A DNA stretch of 64,000 bases from Bacteroidaceae bacterium (GTDB lineage Bacteria; Bacteroidota; Bacteroidia; Bacteroidales; Bacteroidaceae), in assembly GCA_017525235.1 (NCBI GenBank), contig JAFXTC010000041.1, positions 1-64,000 on the forward strand. The letters run 5' to 3'. Positions 16,998 to 26,295 of the stretch are shown here, piece after piece (the first letter of the stretch is position 1; every line of letters begins with the position of its first letter). The notes under the pieces were generated by a model, which saw only the letters and a list, made by a program, of their open reading frames with translations, searched no databases and had not been told where the DNA came from. Both the position numbers and the translations under genes were made by a program.

Positions 16998-19820
16998 ATG
17001 AACATTAAGGTTTTAAGCATCTTGCTTGCATCAGCACTACTGAGCACAACTCCTGCAGTAGCAAAAGAGAAAAAAGAAAAAGCAAAAACAGAGCAAACAA
17101 AAAAGAACGAAAAGAAGAGCAAGTTCAAAAACGACTTCAGTAATAATAAACTCTACACACTAACTTGCAAGCGCGGTAAACTGGTGGCTGCAAAAGGAAT
17201 ATTTCTTATCTCCGACAAGCTCTGCCCTGAAGCGACCGAAGAAGAGTATAAATTTGCCATCATTGAATACAAAGAAAAGTTGTACCTCTGTAGCCCCCAA
17301 AAGGCCCTTTTTCTGCAAAAAGACAACGGCTTTACTAGCCGTCTGGGCACACCTCTCACTTTCGACAAGAAAAAGTCTGACGGTAAGTACAAATACATGA
17401 TTTCCACAGAAATCTCTGGCGGACAGACGTGGTACGTCAACATGGATAACGTGGCGAGAATTGTCATCAACAGTTGGGATACACCAGACGACGGCAACCG
17501 TTTTATGATAAAGGAAGCAGGAAAGTTTGACCCCACAGAAGTATTGAAAAAAGCTGAGGCTACCCCACCTGCAACACCACAAGCCAATATAGAACGAAAG
17601 GGGTTGTTCCATGTTTCGAAGGCGGATAACGAATGGTTTTTCGAAATCCCAGACAGTTTGATTGGTCGCGAATTCCTGACTACCACACGATACACCAGTA
17701 CGCCTGCAAGCATTGGCAAGTTCGGCGGCGAACAAGTGAACCAACAAACAGTTTACTTCCAAGTAGCACCCGACAATAATCTCCTTATGCGTGCCAAACT
17801 TCTCATCAATTATGCAGATACCACGCAGAAAATCAATCGCGCCATCACCATCAGTAACGAAAATCCCATCATCGGGTCTTTCAAAATAGAAAGCCACAAG
17901 GATGGTGTATATAAAATAAAGGTAGGTGGGTTCTTCAACCAAGATAATCCTGCACTGGGACTTCCACGTTCCGTAAAGGACGGGTTCTCGTTGCAAGGTC
18001 AGGATATAAGCTACATCGAGGACATCAAGACGTTCCCCACAAATACAGAAGTTAGACTTGTAAAGACTTTCAACGGCAGCAATTCAAGTCGAGTAGCCGC
18101 AGTAAGACGCACAGGCAAAGCAACTTTCGGATTGAACATCAGCTTTGTCCTCCTTCCCGAGAAACCCATGATGCGACGTTTCTATGATCCACGCGTTGGT
18201 TACTTCACAGACGACTTCACCAGCTACAGTGACGATCAGCAACGCATCGAGGAGAAACGGTTTATCACACGTTGGCGTCTGGAGCCAAAGCCTGAAGATG
18301 TAGAAAAGATGAGACGAGGCGAACTAGTGGAACCTATAAAGCCCATCGTCTATTATATCGACCCTGCAACGCCAAAGCAGTGGCGCAAGTACCTCATTCA
18401 GGGTGTCAATGATTGGCAGGTAGCTTTCGAGAAAGCTGGCTTTAAGAACGCTATCAGGGCAGAAGAATGGCCTGAGAACGACAGTACCATGAGCATGGAA
18501 GATGCACGTTTCAGCTGTATTCGATATTTGGCAAGCCCCATCGAGAACGCCTACGGGCCAAACGTTCACGATCCACGAACAGGCGAAATCATTGAGAGCC
18601 ACATCTGCTGGTATCACAACGTTATGTCCCTGGTTCACGATTGGTACATGATTCAAGCCAGTTCAATTGATGAAGCTGCCCAAAAGATGAACTACAATGA
18701 GGAACTAATGGGACAACTCATCCGCTTTGTCAGTTCACACGAGGTAGGTCATACCTTAGGTCTGCGTCACAACTTCGGCAGCAGTAGCACAGTCCCTGTA
18801 GACAGTCTGCGCAACAAGGCTTGGGTCGAGGCACACGGCCACACACCCAGTATTATGGACTATGCACGTTTCAATTACGTGGCACAACCCGAGGATGGCA
18901 TTTCTCGTACCGGTATTTTCCCCCGCATCGGCGATTATGATATATGGGCAATCACTTGGGGATACAAACCCATGCTGGATGCTCAGGATGAATTGCAAGA
19001 TCACAAGATGCTGGAACCTATGGTATTGGAGTCACTCAAAAATCGTCGTCTGTGGTGGGGAGATGGCGAAGGGGAATACAGAGACCCACGCCGACAGACA
19101 GAAGATTTGGGTGACGATCCCGTCAAGGCAAGCTACTACGGTATTCTGAATCTAAAACGTTTGGCTGACAACCTGCGCCGTTATACCCTTGATGACGAGA
19201 AAGACATCTACGATGAGAACATCTCAACCATGTACAACCATATTCGTACCCAGTTGCTGCGCTACTGCGGTCACGTAACACGCAACATTGGTGGTTATCT
19301 AAAAGAGGCAAAGACGCAGGGCATGAGCGGCGACGTATTCGAGCCCCAACCTCTCAACAAACAGAAAGCTGCCTTGAAGTTTATCGACGAGCAAATTCTA
19401 CACGAACCCGTTTGGCTGCGCGAGGTTTCATACGCCAAACGCCTTACCACCGACCCGCAGTTACTCACTAATTATATCGGCGAAGTTGTCGTGACAAGAC
19501 TTATGGATCGTTTGGATATGCTGAACAACCTATATACGCCACAGCAGTACCTGACGGACCTCAGCAAACTTGTCTTCACAGAATTAGACAACAATAAAAA
19601 GGTAACGTCCTATCGCATAGCATTGCAAAACAACATGCTTTTCCACTTGGGACGCGCTTTTGGAAACGGCAATCAGGAAATTCACCCCGCCGTGCTCTAT
19701 ACCCTGCAGCAGTTGCAGAAGAAGGCTAAGGCAGCCTCTGCATCCGCTCCAGACGCCGAAAGTCGGGCACATTGGGCAAGCGTCTATGATCAGATAGGAC
19801 GACTGTTGGTTTGGAAATAA
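16998..19820 (+). CDS. large exported zinc metalloprotease (DUF5117/DUF4953 type)
   Basis: 940 residues with a signal peptide (MNIKVLSILLASALLSTTPA) and a Lys/Glu-rich stretch after it. The zinc site is HEVGHTLGLRHNF at residues 581-593, which fits the metzincin motif HExxHxxGxxH. The N-terminal half (NEWFFEIPDSLIGREFLTTT; PRSVKDGFSLQGQDISYIED) matches the DUF5118/DUF5117 modules that precede the DUF4953 protease core in these Bacteroidetes proteins. It would act in the periplasm or at the surface; substrates are unknown. It ends by overlapping the convergent mutY gene by 31 bases. Confidence 0.88.
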   Translation: MNIKVLSILLASALLSTTPAVAKEKKEKAKTEQTKKNEKKSKFKNDFSNNKLYTLTCKRGKLVAAKGIFLISDKLCPEATEEEYKFAIIEYKEKLYLCSPQKALFLQKDNGFTSRLGTPLTFDKKKSDGKYKYMISTEISGGQTWYVNMDNVARIVINSWDTPDDGNRFMIKEAGKFDPTEVLKKAEATPPATPQANIERKGLFHVSKADNEWFFEIPDSLIGREFLTTTRYTSTPASIGKFGGEQVNQQTVYFQVAPDNNLLMRAKLLINYADTTQKINRAITISNENPIIGSFKIESHKDGVYKIKVGGFFNQDNPALGLPRSVKDGFSLQGQDISYIEDIKTFPTNTEVRLVKTFNGSNSSRVAAVRRTGKATFGLNISFVLLPEKPMMRRFYDPRVGYFTDDFTSYSDDQQRIEEKRFITRWRLEPKPEDVEKMRRGELVEPIKPIVYYIDPATPKQWRKYLIQGVNDWQVAFEKAGFKNAIRAEEWPENDSTMSMEDARFSCIRYLASPIENAYGPNVHDPRTGEIIESHICWYHNVMSLVHDWYMIQASSIDEAAQKMNYNEELMGQLIRFVSSHEVGHTLGLRHNFGSSSTVPVDSLRNKAWVEAHGHTPSIMDYARFNYVAQPEDGISRTGIFPRIGDYDIWAITWGYKPMLDAQDELQDHKMLEPMVLESLKNRRLWWGDGEGEYRDPRRQTEDLGDDPVKASYYGILNLKRLADNLRRYTLDDEKDIYDENISTMYNHIRTQLLRYCGHVTRNIGGYLKEAKTQGMSGDVFEPQPLNKQKAALKFIDEQILHEPVWLREVSYAKRLTTDPQLLTNYIGEVVVTRLMDRLDMLNNLYTPQQYLTDLSKLVFTELDNNKKVTSYRIALQNNMLFHLGRAFGNGNQEIHPAVLYTLQQLQKKAKAASASAPDAESRAHWASVYDQIGRLLVWK

Positions 19821-20845
19821 TCAGCGAGGCAACAATTATCCATCAACTTAACAAGCAGCTGAGGCAAGGCATAATTCTGAAGTTCTGATTTCTTTACCCA
19901 AAAGCCTTGAAGGGAGCTATCCTTTTTAGGAAGTTCTAACTTATAGAAATTAACAGCCAAACGCTGATGAGTTAATTGATGGATAAAACCTTGCTTGAGC
20001 AATGTCCATTGGCCCTTGGGGAATTTACACTGCAAAGAGGAGAGCGGAAGTTCTTGTAAAGACTCAACTAAAAAGAATTCATAAAGTCCTTTCCAAATAT
20101 CATTTCTCGTTCTTCGGCAGATTAAAACATTCCCTTCAGAATCACACACATAAACATATGAAAACCAACGCGTTTTCTGTAAGATCTTTTTATCCTTAAC
20201 CGGCAATTGCTGTACGCGATTCTGTGCATAAGCAAAACAAGTATCACAGAGAGGACAAAGGGCACAATCGACACCAGACGGTTTGCATACCAGAGCACCA
20301 AAATCCATAATGGCTTGATTGTAGAGAGCAGGATGGTGTTTATCTAACAACTCATCTGCCAGCGTTTTAAACTCCTTCCTGCCCTCAGTAGAATCAATAG
20401 GTGTTTCTATGCCGAAATATCTTGAAAGAACGCGATACACATTACCATCTAAAACTGCATAAGGTTGTTCATAGGCAAAGCTAACGATGGCTGCCGCTGT
20501 GTATGGCCCCACTCCAGGCAAAGCAAGAATGGTCTTGTAATCTGACGGAAAGGAGCCCAGACTGGCTATCTGCTGAGCAGCCTTATGCAAATTCCTTGCC
20601 CTGCTGTAATAACCAAGTCCCTGCCAAAGAAGCAGCACTTGTTCCTCTGAAGCTGCCGCAAGCGCCTGAACAGTAGGGAAAGTGTTGACAAACCGCTCAT
20701 AATAGCCTCTGCCCTGTTCTACCCTTGTCTGCTGTAGAATTATTTCAGACAGCCAGATATAATAAGGATTAGTCGTCTCGCGCCAAGGCAAGTTTCTTTT
20801 ATGTTGTTTATACCACTGCTCAATTTTTATTGCAAAATCAGCCAT
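19790..20845 (-). CDS. mutY: adenine DNA glycosylase
   Basis: 351 residues from ATG 20845 (MADFAIKIEQWYKQHKRNLP); the 20 extra codons upstream are not family-like. MutY removes adenine paired with 8-oxoguanine. Visible features are the LPWRETTNPYYIWLSEIILQ motif, the helix-hairpin-helix LPGVGPYTAAAI, the catalytic Asp in YAVLDGNVYRVLSR, and the iron-sulfur ligands Cys-x6-Cys-x2-Cys-x5-Cys (CKPSGVDCALCPLCDTC). A C-terminal NUDIX-like 8-oxoG recognition domain follows. The last 31 bases are shared, antisense, with the metalloprotease gene. Confidence 0.95.
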   Translation of the reverse strand: MADFAIKIEQWYKQHKRNLPWRETTNPYYIWLSEIILQQTRVEQGRGYYERFVNTFPTVQALAAASEEQVLLLWQGLGYYSRARNLHKAAQQIASLGSFPSDYKTILALPGVGPYTAAAIVSFAYEQPYAVLDGNVYRVLSRYFGIETPIDSTEGRKEFKTLADELLDKHHPALYNQAIMDFGALVCKPSGVDCALCPLCDTCFAYAQNRVQQLPVKDKKILQKTRWFSYVYVCDSEGNVLICRRTRNDIWKGLYEFFLVESLQELPLSSLQCKFPKGQWTLLKQGFIHQLTHQRLAVNFYKLELPKKDSSLQGFWVKKSELQNYALPQLLVKLMDNCCLADYFQTNSRPI

Positions 20846-20867
20846 TATGTGTTGATTAACTCTTTTC

Positions 20868-20875
20868 CAAAGGTA
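20868..20875 (-). promoter_or_regulatory. -7 box for mutY
   Basis: The minus strand reads TACCTTTG, 22 bases before the chosen mutY start, which supports that start over the longer frame that would begin upstream of the promoter. Confidence 0.5.
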
Positions 20876-20968
20876 CAAAATTAAACAAAAACAAGACACG
20901 AACAAGCATCTACATTGTTTTTATGATAAAAAAACAAGGAAATACTTTCGGCTTTAAGATAAAAATTG

Positions 20969-20976
20969 TAATTTTG
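20969..20976 (+). promoter_or_regulatory. -7 box for the small ribosome-associated peptide gene
   Basis: TAATTTTG, with a weak TTTCG at about 20 bases upstream. It predicts a leader of about 45 bases before the ATG at 21028. Confidence 0.45.
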
Positions 20977-21027
20977 CACACCAAAATGCAAGAATTAATA
21001 GTACTAACCCATAAATAACAAACAATT

Positions 21028-21117
21028 ATGCCAAACGGAAAGAAGCATAAGAGACATAAGATGTCTACTCACAAGCGTAAGAAGAGACTGAGAAAGAACA
21101 GACATAAGAGCAAGTAA
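21028..21117 (+). CDS. 29-residue basic ribosome-associated peptide (AURKAIP1/COX24-like)
   Basis: Twenty-nine codons, ATG 21028 to TAA 21115-21117. The product MPNGKKHKRHKMSTHKRKKR.. has 20 Lys, Arg or His residues out of 29. This composition and the KMSTHKRKKRLRKNRHK core match the tiny AURKAIP1/COX24-domain proteins found throughout Bacteroidetes, related to the mitochondrial mS38 ribosomal protein. It most likely binds rRNA in the ribosome. The start is supported by an upstream promoter box and a purine-rich AT leader, and the gene is closed by a strong terminator 22 bases after the stop, so it is a stand-alone gene. Confidence 0.8.
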   Translation: MPNGKKHKRHKMSTHKRKKRLRKNRHKSK

Positions 21118-21138
21118 AGAACTTCTCAGAAGACATGG

Positions 21139-21174
21139 CTCGGTGACAGACTTACATGTTACCGAGTCTTTTTT
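21139..21174 (+). terminator. rho-independent terminator
   Basis: CTCGGTGACA (21139-21148) pairs with TGTTACCGAG (21157-21166), ten base pairs with one G-U, an eight-base loop, then TCTTTTTT. It closes the small basic peptide gene just before rng. Confidence 0.88.
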
Positions 21175-21208
21175 AAGAATAGGATTTAACAAAACAAAAA
21201 AGACAAGA

Positions 21209-22783
21209 ATGACAAGCGAACTTTTTATAGACGTCCAGCCAAAAAAGATTGCCATTGCTCTTACTGAAGACAAGAAACTTGTCGAGTATCAGGAAGAAGA
21301 GCAATCAGCCTCTTTCTCGGTAGGCAATATCTATTTGGCTAAAGTCCGCAAATTAATGCCTGGCTTAAACGCCTGTTTTGTTAACGTAGGACACGAACGC
21401 GATGCCTTTCTGCATTATCTTGATTTAGGAACACAGTTTAATTCCTATGCCAAATACCTGAAGCAAGTACTAAACGATAAGAAAAACCTCTACCCCTTTG
21501 AGAAAGCCTCGTTCCAACAAGAACTTGAAAAAAGTGGCAGTGTACAGAATGTGCTGCAACAGGGACAGGAGATATTGGTACAGATAGTAAAGGAACCCAT
21601 CAGCACCAAAGGACCACGCCTTACCTGCGAAATAACCTTCCCCGGGCGCTACTTAGTTCTAATACCTTTTGACGACAAGGTCTCTATCTCCACGAAAATT
21701 AAAAGTGCAGAGGAACGGTCGAGACTTAAACAGATTATACAAAGCATAAAGCCACACAACTGTGGCGTGATAGTACGTACCGTAGCTGAAGGAAAACGTG
21801 TTGCAGAAATTGACACCGAAATGAAGGTGTTGATGAAACGCTGGGAAGAATGCTTGAAACAAGCACAGAAAGCCAAAACAGAACCCGCACTTGTCTATGA
21901 AGAGACAAGTCGCACTGTTGGCATGCTAAGAGATCTTTTTAACCCAAGCTACGAAAACATCTACGTCAACAAGGAGGATGTTTTCTGTGAGGTTAAAGAC
22001 TATGTTTCTCTGATTGCACCAGACAGGATAAGCGTTGTAAAACTCTATAAAGGTAACCTGCCCATCTTTGACAACTTTGATATTACAAGGCAAATAAAAT
22101 CTGGCTTTGGCCGTACCGTATCATATAAACACGGTGCCTATCTGATAATTGAACACACAGAAGCACTGCATGTTGTTGACGTAAACAGCGGCAACAGGGC
22201 AAAGAACAAAAACGGGCAAGAAGCTAATGCGTTGGAGGTGAATCTGGGTGCAGCAGATGAGCTGGCCCGCCAACTCAGACTGAGGGATATGGGCGGTATC
22301 ATAGTTGTTGATTTCATTGATATGAAATTGGCAGAAGACCGCCAAGCACTTTACGAACACATGTGCGAGAATATGAAGCGCGACCGTGCTCGTCACAACA
22401 TCCTGCCCCTCTCCAAGTTCGGACTGATGCAAATAACCCGTCAGCGTGTAAGACCTGTAATGGATGTGCAAGTGGAGGAATCATGTCCCACTTGTCACGG
22501 CAGCGGGAAAATCAAGAGCAGTTTCCTTTTTGAAAGCGTGCTGGAAGGCAAGATAAAGTTACTGAACAAGAAGTTGGGCATGAAATGTTTCACGCTCTAC
22601 GTTCACCCATACGTATATGCATTCCTTTGCAGAGGAATATTCTCCCTAAAACGCAAATGGCAATGGAAATACGGACTAGGCGTAAAGGTTATACCAAGTC
22701 AGAAACTGGCATTCCTGGAATATCAGTTTGTAGATTCAGACGGACAGGAAATAGACATGAAGGAAGAAGTGGAAATACGTTAA
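21209..22783 (+). CDS. rng: ribonuclease G/E family protein
   Basis: 524 residues from ATG 21209 (MTSELFIDVQPKKIAIALTE); the longer frame starts inside the upstream terminator. RNase G processes rRNA ends and decays mRNA. The S1-like RNA-binding part (GNIYLAKVRKLMPGLNACFV .. DAFLHYLDLG) leads into the catalytic DNase I-like core with Asp in HVVDVNSGN and GIIVVDFIDM, and the zinc-link motif CPTCHGSGK that joins subunits. It lacks the long RNase E scaffold tail, so it is an RNase G-sized form. It is followed by a bidirectional terminator shared with aspS. Confidence 0.92.
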   Translation: MTSELFIDVQPKKIAIALTEDKKLVEYQEEEQSASFSVGNIYLAKVRKLMPGLNACFVNVGHERDAFLHYLDLGTQFNSYAKYLKQVLNDKKNLYPFEKASFQQELEKSGSVQNVLQQGQEILVQIVKEPISTKGPRLTCEITFPGRYLVLIPFDDKVSISTKIKSAEERSRLKQIIQSIKPHNCGVIVRTVAEGKRVAEIDTEMKVLMKRWEECLKQAQKAKTEPALVYEETSRTVGMLRDLFNPSYENIYVNKEDVFCEVKDYVSLIAPDRISVVKLYKGNLPIFDNFDITRQIKSGFGRTVSYKHGAYLIIEHTEALHVVDVNSGNRAKNKNGQEANALEVNLGAADELARQLRLRDMGGIIVVDFIDMKLAEDRQALYEHMCENMKRDRARHNILPLSKFGLMQITRQRVRPVMDVQVEESCPTCHGSGKIKSSFLFESVLEGKIKLLNKKLGMKCFTLYVHPYVYAFLCRGIFSLKRKWQWKYGLGVKVIPSQKLAFLEYQFVDSDGQEIDMKEEVEIR

Positions 22784-22799
22784 CACCACACCATAAATA

Positions 22800-22845
22800 A
22801 AGAAGGCTGTATGACATACACGTGCATACAGCCTTCTTTATTATT
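22800..22845. terminator. bidirectional terminator between rng and aspS
   Basis: A perfect 14-bp stem AAGAAGGCTGTATG (22800-22813) and CATACAGCCTTCTT (22825-22838) with an 11-base loop. It is flanked by A-rich and T-rich sequence, so it can end transcripts from both convergent genes. Confidence 0.88.
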
Positions 22846-22858
22846 AAGCACTTTACTA

Positions 22859-24649
22859 TTATTCCTGAGAAACGACTTGTAAGCTCAACTCGTCTAACTG
22901 AGCCTGCTCCAAGAAACCAGGAGCATCTAACATTACATCGCGGCCACTATTGTTCTTGGGGAAAGCGATGCAGTCACGGATACTATCTAGTCCAGCAAAC
23001 AGACTAACAAAGCGATCCAATCCATAAGCAAGACCACCGTGTGGAGGTGCACCATACTTAAAGGCATTCATAAGGAAGCCAAACTTCTGCTGAGCCTGCT
23101 CAGGTGTGAAGCCAAGAATCTCGAAAATCTTCTGCTGGGTCTTAGCATCATGGATACGAATGCTGCCGCCTCCCACTTCAACACCATTGATTACCATATC
23201 GTACGCATTAGCACGAACACTGGCGGGGTCAGTATCAAGCAGAGGAATATCCTCGGGCTTGGGAGAAGTAAACGGGTGATGCATAGCCATCAGGCGCTGC
23301 TCCTCATCGCTCCACTCATACATGGGGAAGTCAATAACCCAAAGGCAAGAATACTTATTCTTATCTCTGAGACCCATACGTGAGCCCATCTCCAGGCGAA
23401 GTTCTGAAAGCTGCTTGCGCACCCTCATGGCATCTTCTCCACAAAGGATAAGAATCAAATCGCCAGGCTTGGCATTCATCTTCTGCTTCAGTACTTCAAG
23501 TGTCTCAGAACCATAGAACTTATCTACAGAACTCTTTACGCTACCATCCTCTTCAACACGGGCATAAACAAGACCCTTGGCACCAATCTGAGGACGTTTA
23601 ACAAAGTCCGTCAGTTGGTCAATCTGCTTACGTGTATAAATAGCCTGGCCCTCAGCACAGATTGCACCGATATATGCTGCACTGTCAAATACGCCAAAAC
23701 CCTCGGGGAAGATGCTCTCTACAATCTCACGCGACGCATTATCGGGTTGAGTATTCTTCAACTCAACAAACTTCATATCAAAACGTGTGTCAGGCTTATC
23801 GCTACCATAAAACTTCATGGCATCGGCCCACGTCATACGGGGCAGAGCAGGTATATCAATACCCTTAATAGTCTTGAACAGGTGACGACTCATGCCCTCG
23901 AACATCTGAAGGATATCCTCCTGTTCAACGAAAGACATCTCGCAATCTATCTGGGTAAACTCAGGTTGGCGGTCGGCACGAAGGTCCTCATCGCGGAAAC
24001 ACTTCACAATCTGGAAGTAACGATCCATACCAGCCACCATTAGGAGCTGCTTTAGTGTTTGAGGACTCTGAGGAAGTGCATAGAACTGACCTGGGTTCAT
24101 GCGGCTGGGCACAACGAAATCACGGGCACCCTCTGGAGTGCTGTTAACCAAGACAGGTGTCTCAATCTCCAGGAAGCCTTGTTCATCAAGATAACGGCGA
24201 ACCTCGAAGGCAAATTTATGACGAAGCTCCAGATTCTGACGTACCACAGGACGACGAAGGTCAAGATAACGGTATTTCATACGAAGGTCATCTCCGCCAT
24301 CGCTATTTTCTTCGATAGTAAACGGAGGCGTTGCGCTCTCATTCAGAATGTTAAGCTCCTCCACAAGAATCTCTATCTCACCAGTCGGGATATTCTTGTT
24401 TTTGGAATAACGCTCTGCCACTACACCTGTTGCCTGCAGCACGAACTCACGTCCCAGCTTTCCGGCTTTCTGACGCAAATCCTCTGGCGCATCTTCTGTA
24501 AACGCCAACTGTGTAATACCATAACGGTCTCTCAGGTCGACGAAAGTCAACGCTCCTAGATTATGTACACTCTGTACCCATCCGGCCAATGTGACTTTCT
24601 CGCCTACATTGGTGAGACGTAACTCACCACAAGTCTTTGTCCTATACAT
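22859..24649 (-). CDS. aspS: aspartyl-tRNA synthetase
   Basis: 596 residues, the usual bacterial length. Class II synthetase with an N-terminal OB-fold anticodon-binding domain ([20 protein letters not shown]), then the catalytic core with motif 2 ([20 protein letters not shown]), the bacterial GAD insertion (residues about 280-420) and motif 3 ([10 protein letters not shown]). It charges tRNA-Asp with aspartate. It is downstream of two tRNA-Lys genes on the same strand but separated from them by a terminator, so it probably has its own promoter in the AT-rich 24650-24695. Confidence 0.96.
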   Translation of the reverse strand: MYRTKTCGELRLTNVGEKVTLAGWVQSVHNLGALTFVDLRDRYGITQLAFTEDAPEDLRQKAGKLGREFVLQATGVVAERYSKNKNIPTGEIEILVEELNILNESATPPFTIEENSDGGDDLRMKYRYLDLRRPVVRQNLELRHKFAFEVRRYLDEQGFLEIETPVLVNSTPEGARDFVVPSRMNPGQFYALPQSPQTLKQLLMVAGMDRYFQIVKCFRDEDLRADRQPEFTQIDCEMSFVEQEDILQMFEGMSRHLFKTIKGIDIPALPRMTWADAMKFYGSDKPDTRFDMKFVELKNTQPDNASREIVESIFPEGFGVFDSAAYIGAICAEGQAIYTRKQIDQLTDFVKRPQIGAKGLVYARVEEDGSVKSSVDKFYGSETLEVLKQKMNAKPGDLILILCGEDAMRVRKQLSELRLEMGSRMGLRDKNKYSCLWVIDFPMYEWSDEEQRLMAMHHPFTSPKPEDIPLLDTDPASVRANAYDMVINGVEVGGGSIRIHDAKTQQKIFEILGFTPEQAQQKFGFLMNAFKYGAPPHGGLAYGLDRFVSLFAGLDSIRDCIAFPKNNSGRDVMLDAPGFLEQAQLDELSLQVVSQE

Positions 24650-24695
24650 TTTATATATATATTCTATTTAACAATTTACAATCTACGAATTGGCT

Positions 24696-24723
24696 AAAAA
24701 AAAGATGGACCCTAAAGTCCATC
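24696..24723 (-). terminator. terminator of the tRNA-Lys transcript
   Basis: On the minus strand GATGGAC (complement of 24717-24723) pairs with GTCCATC (complement of 24704-24710), followed by eight T. It ends the double tRNA transcript 12 bases after the second tRNA and isolates aspS. Confidence 0.85.
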
Positions 24724-24734
24724 CTACTCTCTTG

Positions 24735-24807
24735 TACGCCCTCAGGGGCTCGAACCCTGGACCCATTGATTAAGAGTCAATTGCTCTACCAACTGAGCTA
24801 AGGACGC
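24735..24807 (-). tRNA. tRNA-Lys (CTT)
   Basis: A 73-nucleotide cloverleaf on the minus strand: acceptor GCGTCCT/AGGGCGT with two wobble pairs, D arm AGCTCAGTTGGTAGAGC, anticodon loop CTCTTAA (anticodon CTT, reads AAG), T arm with GGTTCGAGCCC. CCA is not encoded. Identical to the copy at 24838-24910. Confidence 0.95.
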
Positions 24808-24837
24808 ATCAAAAACGTCACATTACTGTTCCTCTTG

Positions 24838-24910
24838 TACGCCCTCAGGGGCTCGAACCCTGGACCCATTGATTAAGAGTCAATTGCTCTACCAACTGAG
24901 CTAAGGACGC
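24838..24910 (-). tRNA. tRNA-Lys (CTT), identical second copy
   Basis: Same sequence as 24735-24807; the identity continues for a few bases on both sides, indicating a recent tandem duplication of about 103 bases. It is the promoter-proximal copy of the pair. Confidence 0.95.
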
Positions 24911-24930
24911 ATGTTTCGTTTTTGCGAGTG

Positions 24931-24962
24931 CAAAGGTACGGACTTTTGCCGAATTGAGCAAA
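24931..24962 (-). promoter_or_regulatory. promoter of the tRNA-Lys pair
   Basis: The minus strand has TTTG (24962-24959) and TACCTTTG (24938-24931) with a 20-base spacer, a full match to the Bacteroidetes promoter. Transcription would begin about 10 bases before the first tRNA. Confidence 0.8.
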
Positions 24963-24985
24963 TGTTTCTTAACTTTTTTTCCCTT

Positions 24986-25792
24986 TTATGCTTTCAACTC
25001 GTACAAATCCGAAGGGGACTTCCTTTTAAGTATATCCAATTCAAAGTCAACACCTGGTATAATACCAAAACTTCTGAGCAAGCCTTCTACTGTTTTACGT
25101 GCCAGTTCGGGGTGATTATTCTCTTCGCTAAGATGACATAACCATACATGCTTAAGTATCGGAGTTGCGTGTTCAGCTATCAGCTTTGCTGATTCCTTGT
25201 TACAAAGATGTCCCCTACCTCCTCTGATTCTACCCTTCAAGTAAGCTGGGTACGTACCCATCATTAGCATATCCTCATCATGATTGGCTTCAAGAACCAA
25301 GTAATTTGCCTTAGAGACCTGCTCTTCCATAATGCTTGTAACATGTCCGGCATCAGTAATGAGGCAGAACACAACACCATCTGCTTCTATCTTATAACCG
25401 ACACAGTCACTACTGTCATGAGGCACATCAAAGGGGGTAATCAACATGTCGCCAAACTGCAAGGGCACATCTTTCTGCACAATTCTAATATGCTCCTCTG
25501 TGAGCTTGCTTGTCATGCAATAATTCGAGTTGATTCCTGCATGAACCTTCTCTGTCGAGTACACTAATTTACCATACTCATTGGCCAGATTGCCTACAGC
25601 CTTTATATGGTCTGCGTGATCATGTGTCACAAAAACGGCATTTATCTGATCTATATCTATATCAAAAGTTTTCAGTGTCCGTTTCAGGACCCTGATACTT
25701 ACTCCAGCATCAATGAGAATGCTTGTATTTCCTGTAGTCAAATAGTAACAATTTCCGCTGCTACCCGACCCCAAAGAGAGAAATTTGAGCAT
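24986..25792 (-). CDS. YycJ/WalJ-like metallo-beta-lactamase-fold hydrolase
   Basis: 268 residues, no signal peptide. The metal-binding motif THDHADH (about 54-60) and later His and Asp ligands (PHDSSDCVGY; DAGHV; CHLSEENNH) define the metallo-beta-lactamase fold. The start MLKFLSLGSGSSGNCYYL is typical of the YycJ/WalJ group, cytoplasmic proteins with proposed 5'-exonuclease or DNA-repair roles. The specific reaction is not known here. It stands alone on the minus strand upstream of the tRNA promoter, with a -7-like box CAAATTTA (25812-25819, read on the minus strand as TAAATTTG) about 20 bases upstream. Confidence 0.82.
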   Translation of the reverse strand: MLKFLSLGSGSSGNCYYLTTGNTSILIDAGVSIRVLKRTLKTFDIDIDQINAVFVTHDHADHIKAVGNLANEYGKLVYSTEKVHAGINSNYCMTSKLTEEHIRIVQKDVPLQFGDMLITPFDVPHDSSDCVGYKIEADGVVFCLITDAGHVTSIMEEQVSKANYLVLEANHDEDMLMMGTYPAYLKGRIRGGRGHLCNKESAKLIAEHATPILKHVWLCHLSEENNHPELARKTVEGLLRSFGIIPGVDFELDILKRKSPSDLYELKA

Positions 25793-25881
25793 AATTTGTT
25801 TATTTTATCTGCAAATTTACGCCATTTATAGAATAATTACAAATTTTTCTATAGTTTTGTGTCAAATAAATTGAACGAGCA

Positions 25882-26295
25882 ATGAGAATATCACATCTAA
25901 TCACGCTTATGGCATGTGCCTTTTCTGTAATTGTTTTATGCGGGTGTTCTGAAGATACGAAAAAGGCTACAGAAACAGGACAAGCTTTTCTAAAGAGTAT
26001 GTATACATGCGACTTTAAGGCATGCGATGCTTTATGTACAAACAATGGACGAGAAGAGGTTCGTTGGTTTGCATCTAACCTAACAGAAGATGACCTGACA
26101 ATAATCTCACCAAACGTGGAAATCGACGTAGAAGATTGTGAGATAACAGACTCAACAGCTTCTGTCGTTTATCATGCAAAGAATGTAATCGTCTGTGATT
26201 CACTTGAAAGTAAAGGACACATAGGGGAACGTTCAGTCACGATTAAACTTCAAAAGAGAAACGGAAAGTGGCAAGTTGATAAATTAGAATGGTAA
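25882..26295 (+). CDS. small DUF4878-like lipoprotein
   Basis: 137 residues. A lipoprotein signal ends in VLCGC, so it is lipid-anchored in the envelope. The rest (ATETGQAFLKSMYTCDFKAC .. SVTIKLQKRNGKWQVDKLEW) has the NTF2-like pattern of DUF4878 proteins, a fold often used for ligand binding. The function is unknown. A -7-like box TAGTTTTG lies at 25852-25859. The 3' end overlaps the convergent tamL-like gene by 12 bases. Confidence 0.65.
   Translation: MRISHLITLMACAFSVIVLCGCSEDTKKATETGQAFLKSMYTCDFKACDALCTNNGREEVRWFASNLTEDDLTIISPNVEIDVEDCEITDSTASVVYHAKNVIVCDSLESKGHIGERSVTIKLQKRNGKWQVDKLEW

Noticed and set aside
17160..17996. 278-residue minus-strand reading frame
   Set aside because: Antisense to the zinc metalloprotease gene and without a promoter or family match.
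24735..24910. Identical tRNA-Lys pair as an integration site with a direct repeat
   Set aside because: There is no integrase, no foreign DNA between the copies, and the spacing fits simple tandem duplication with its own promoter and terminator.
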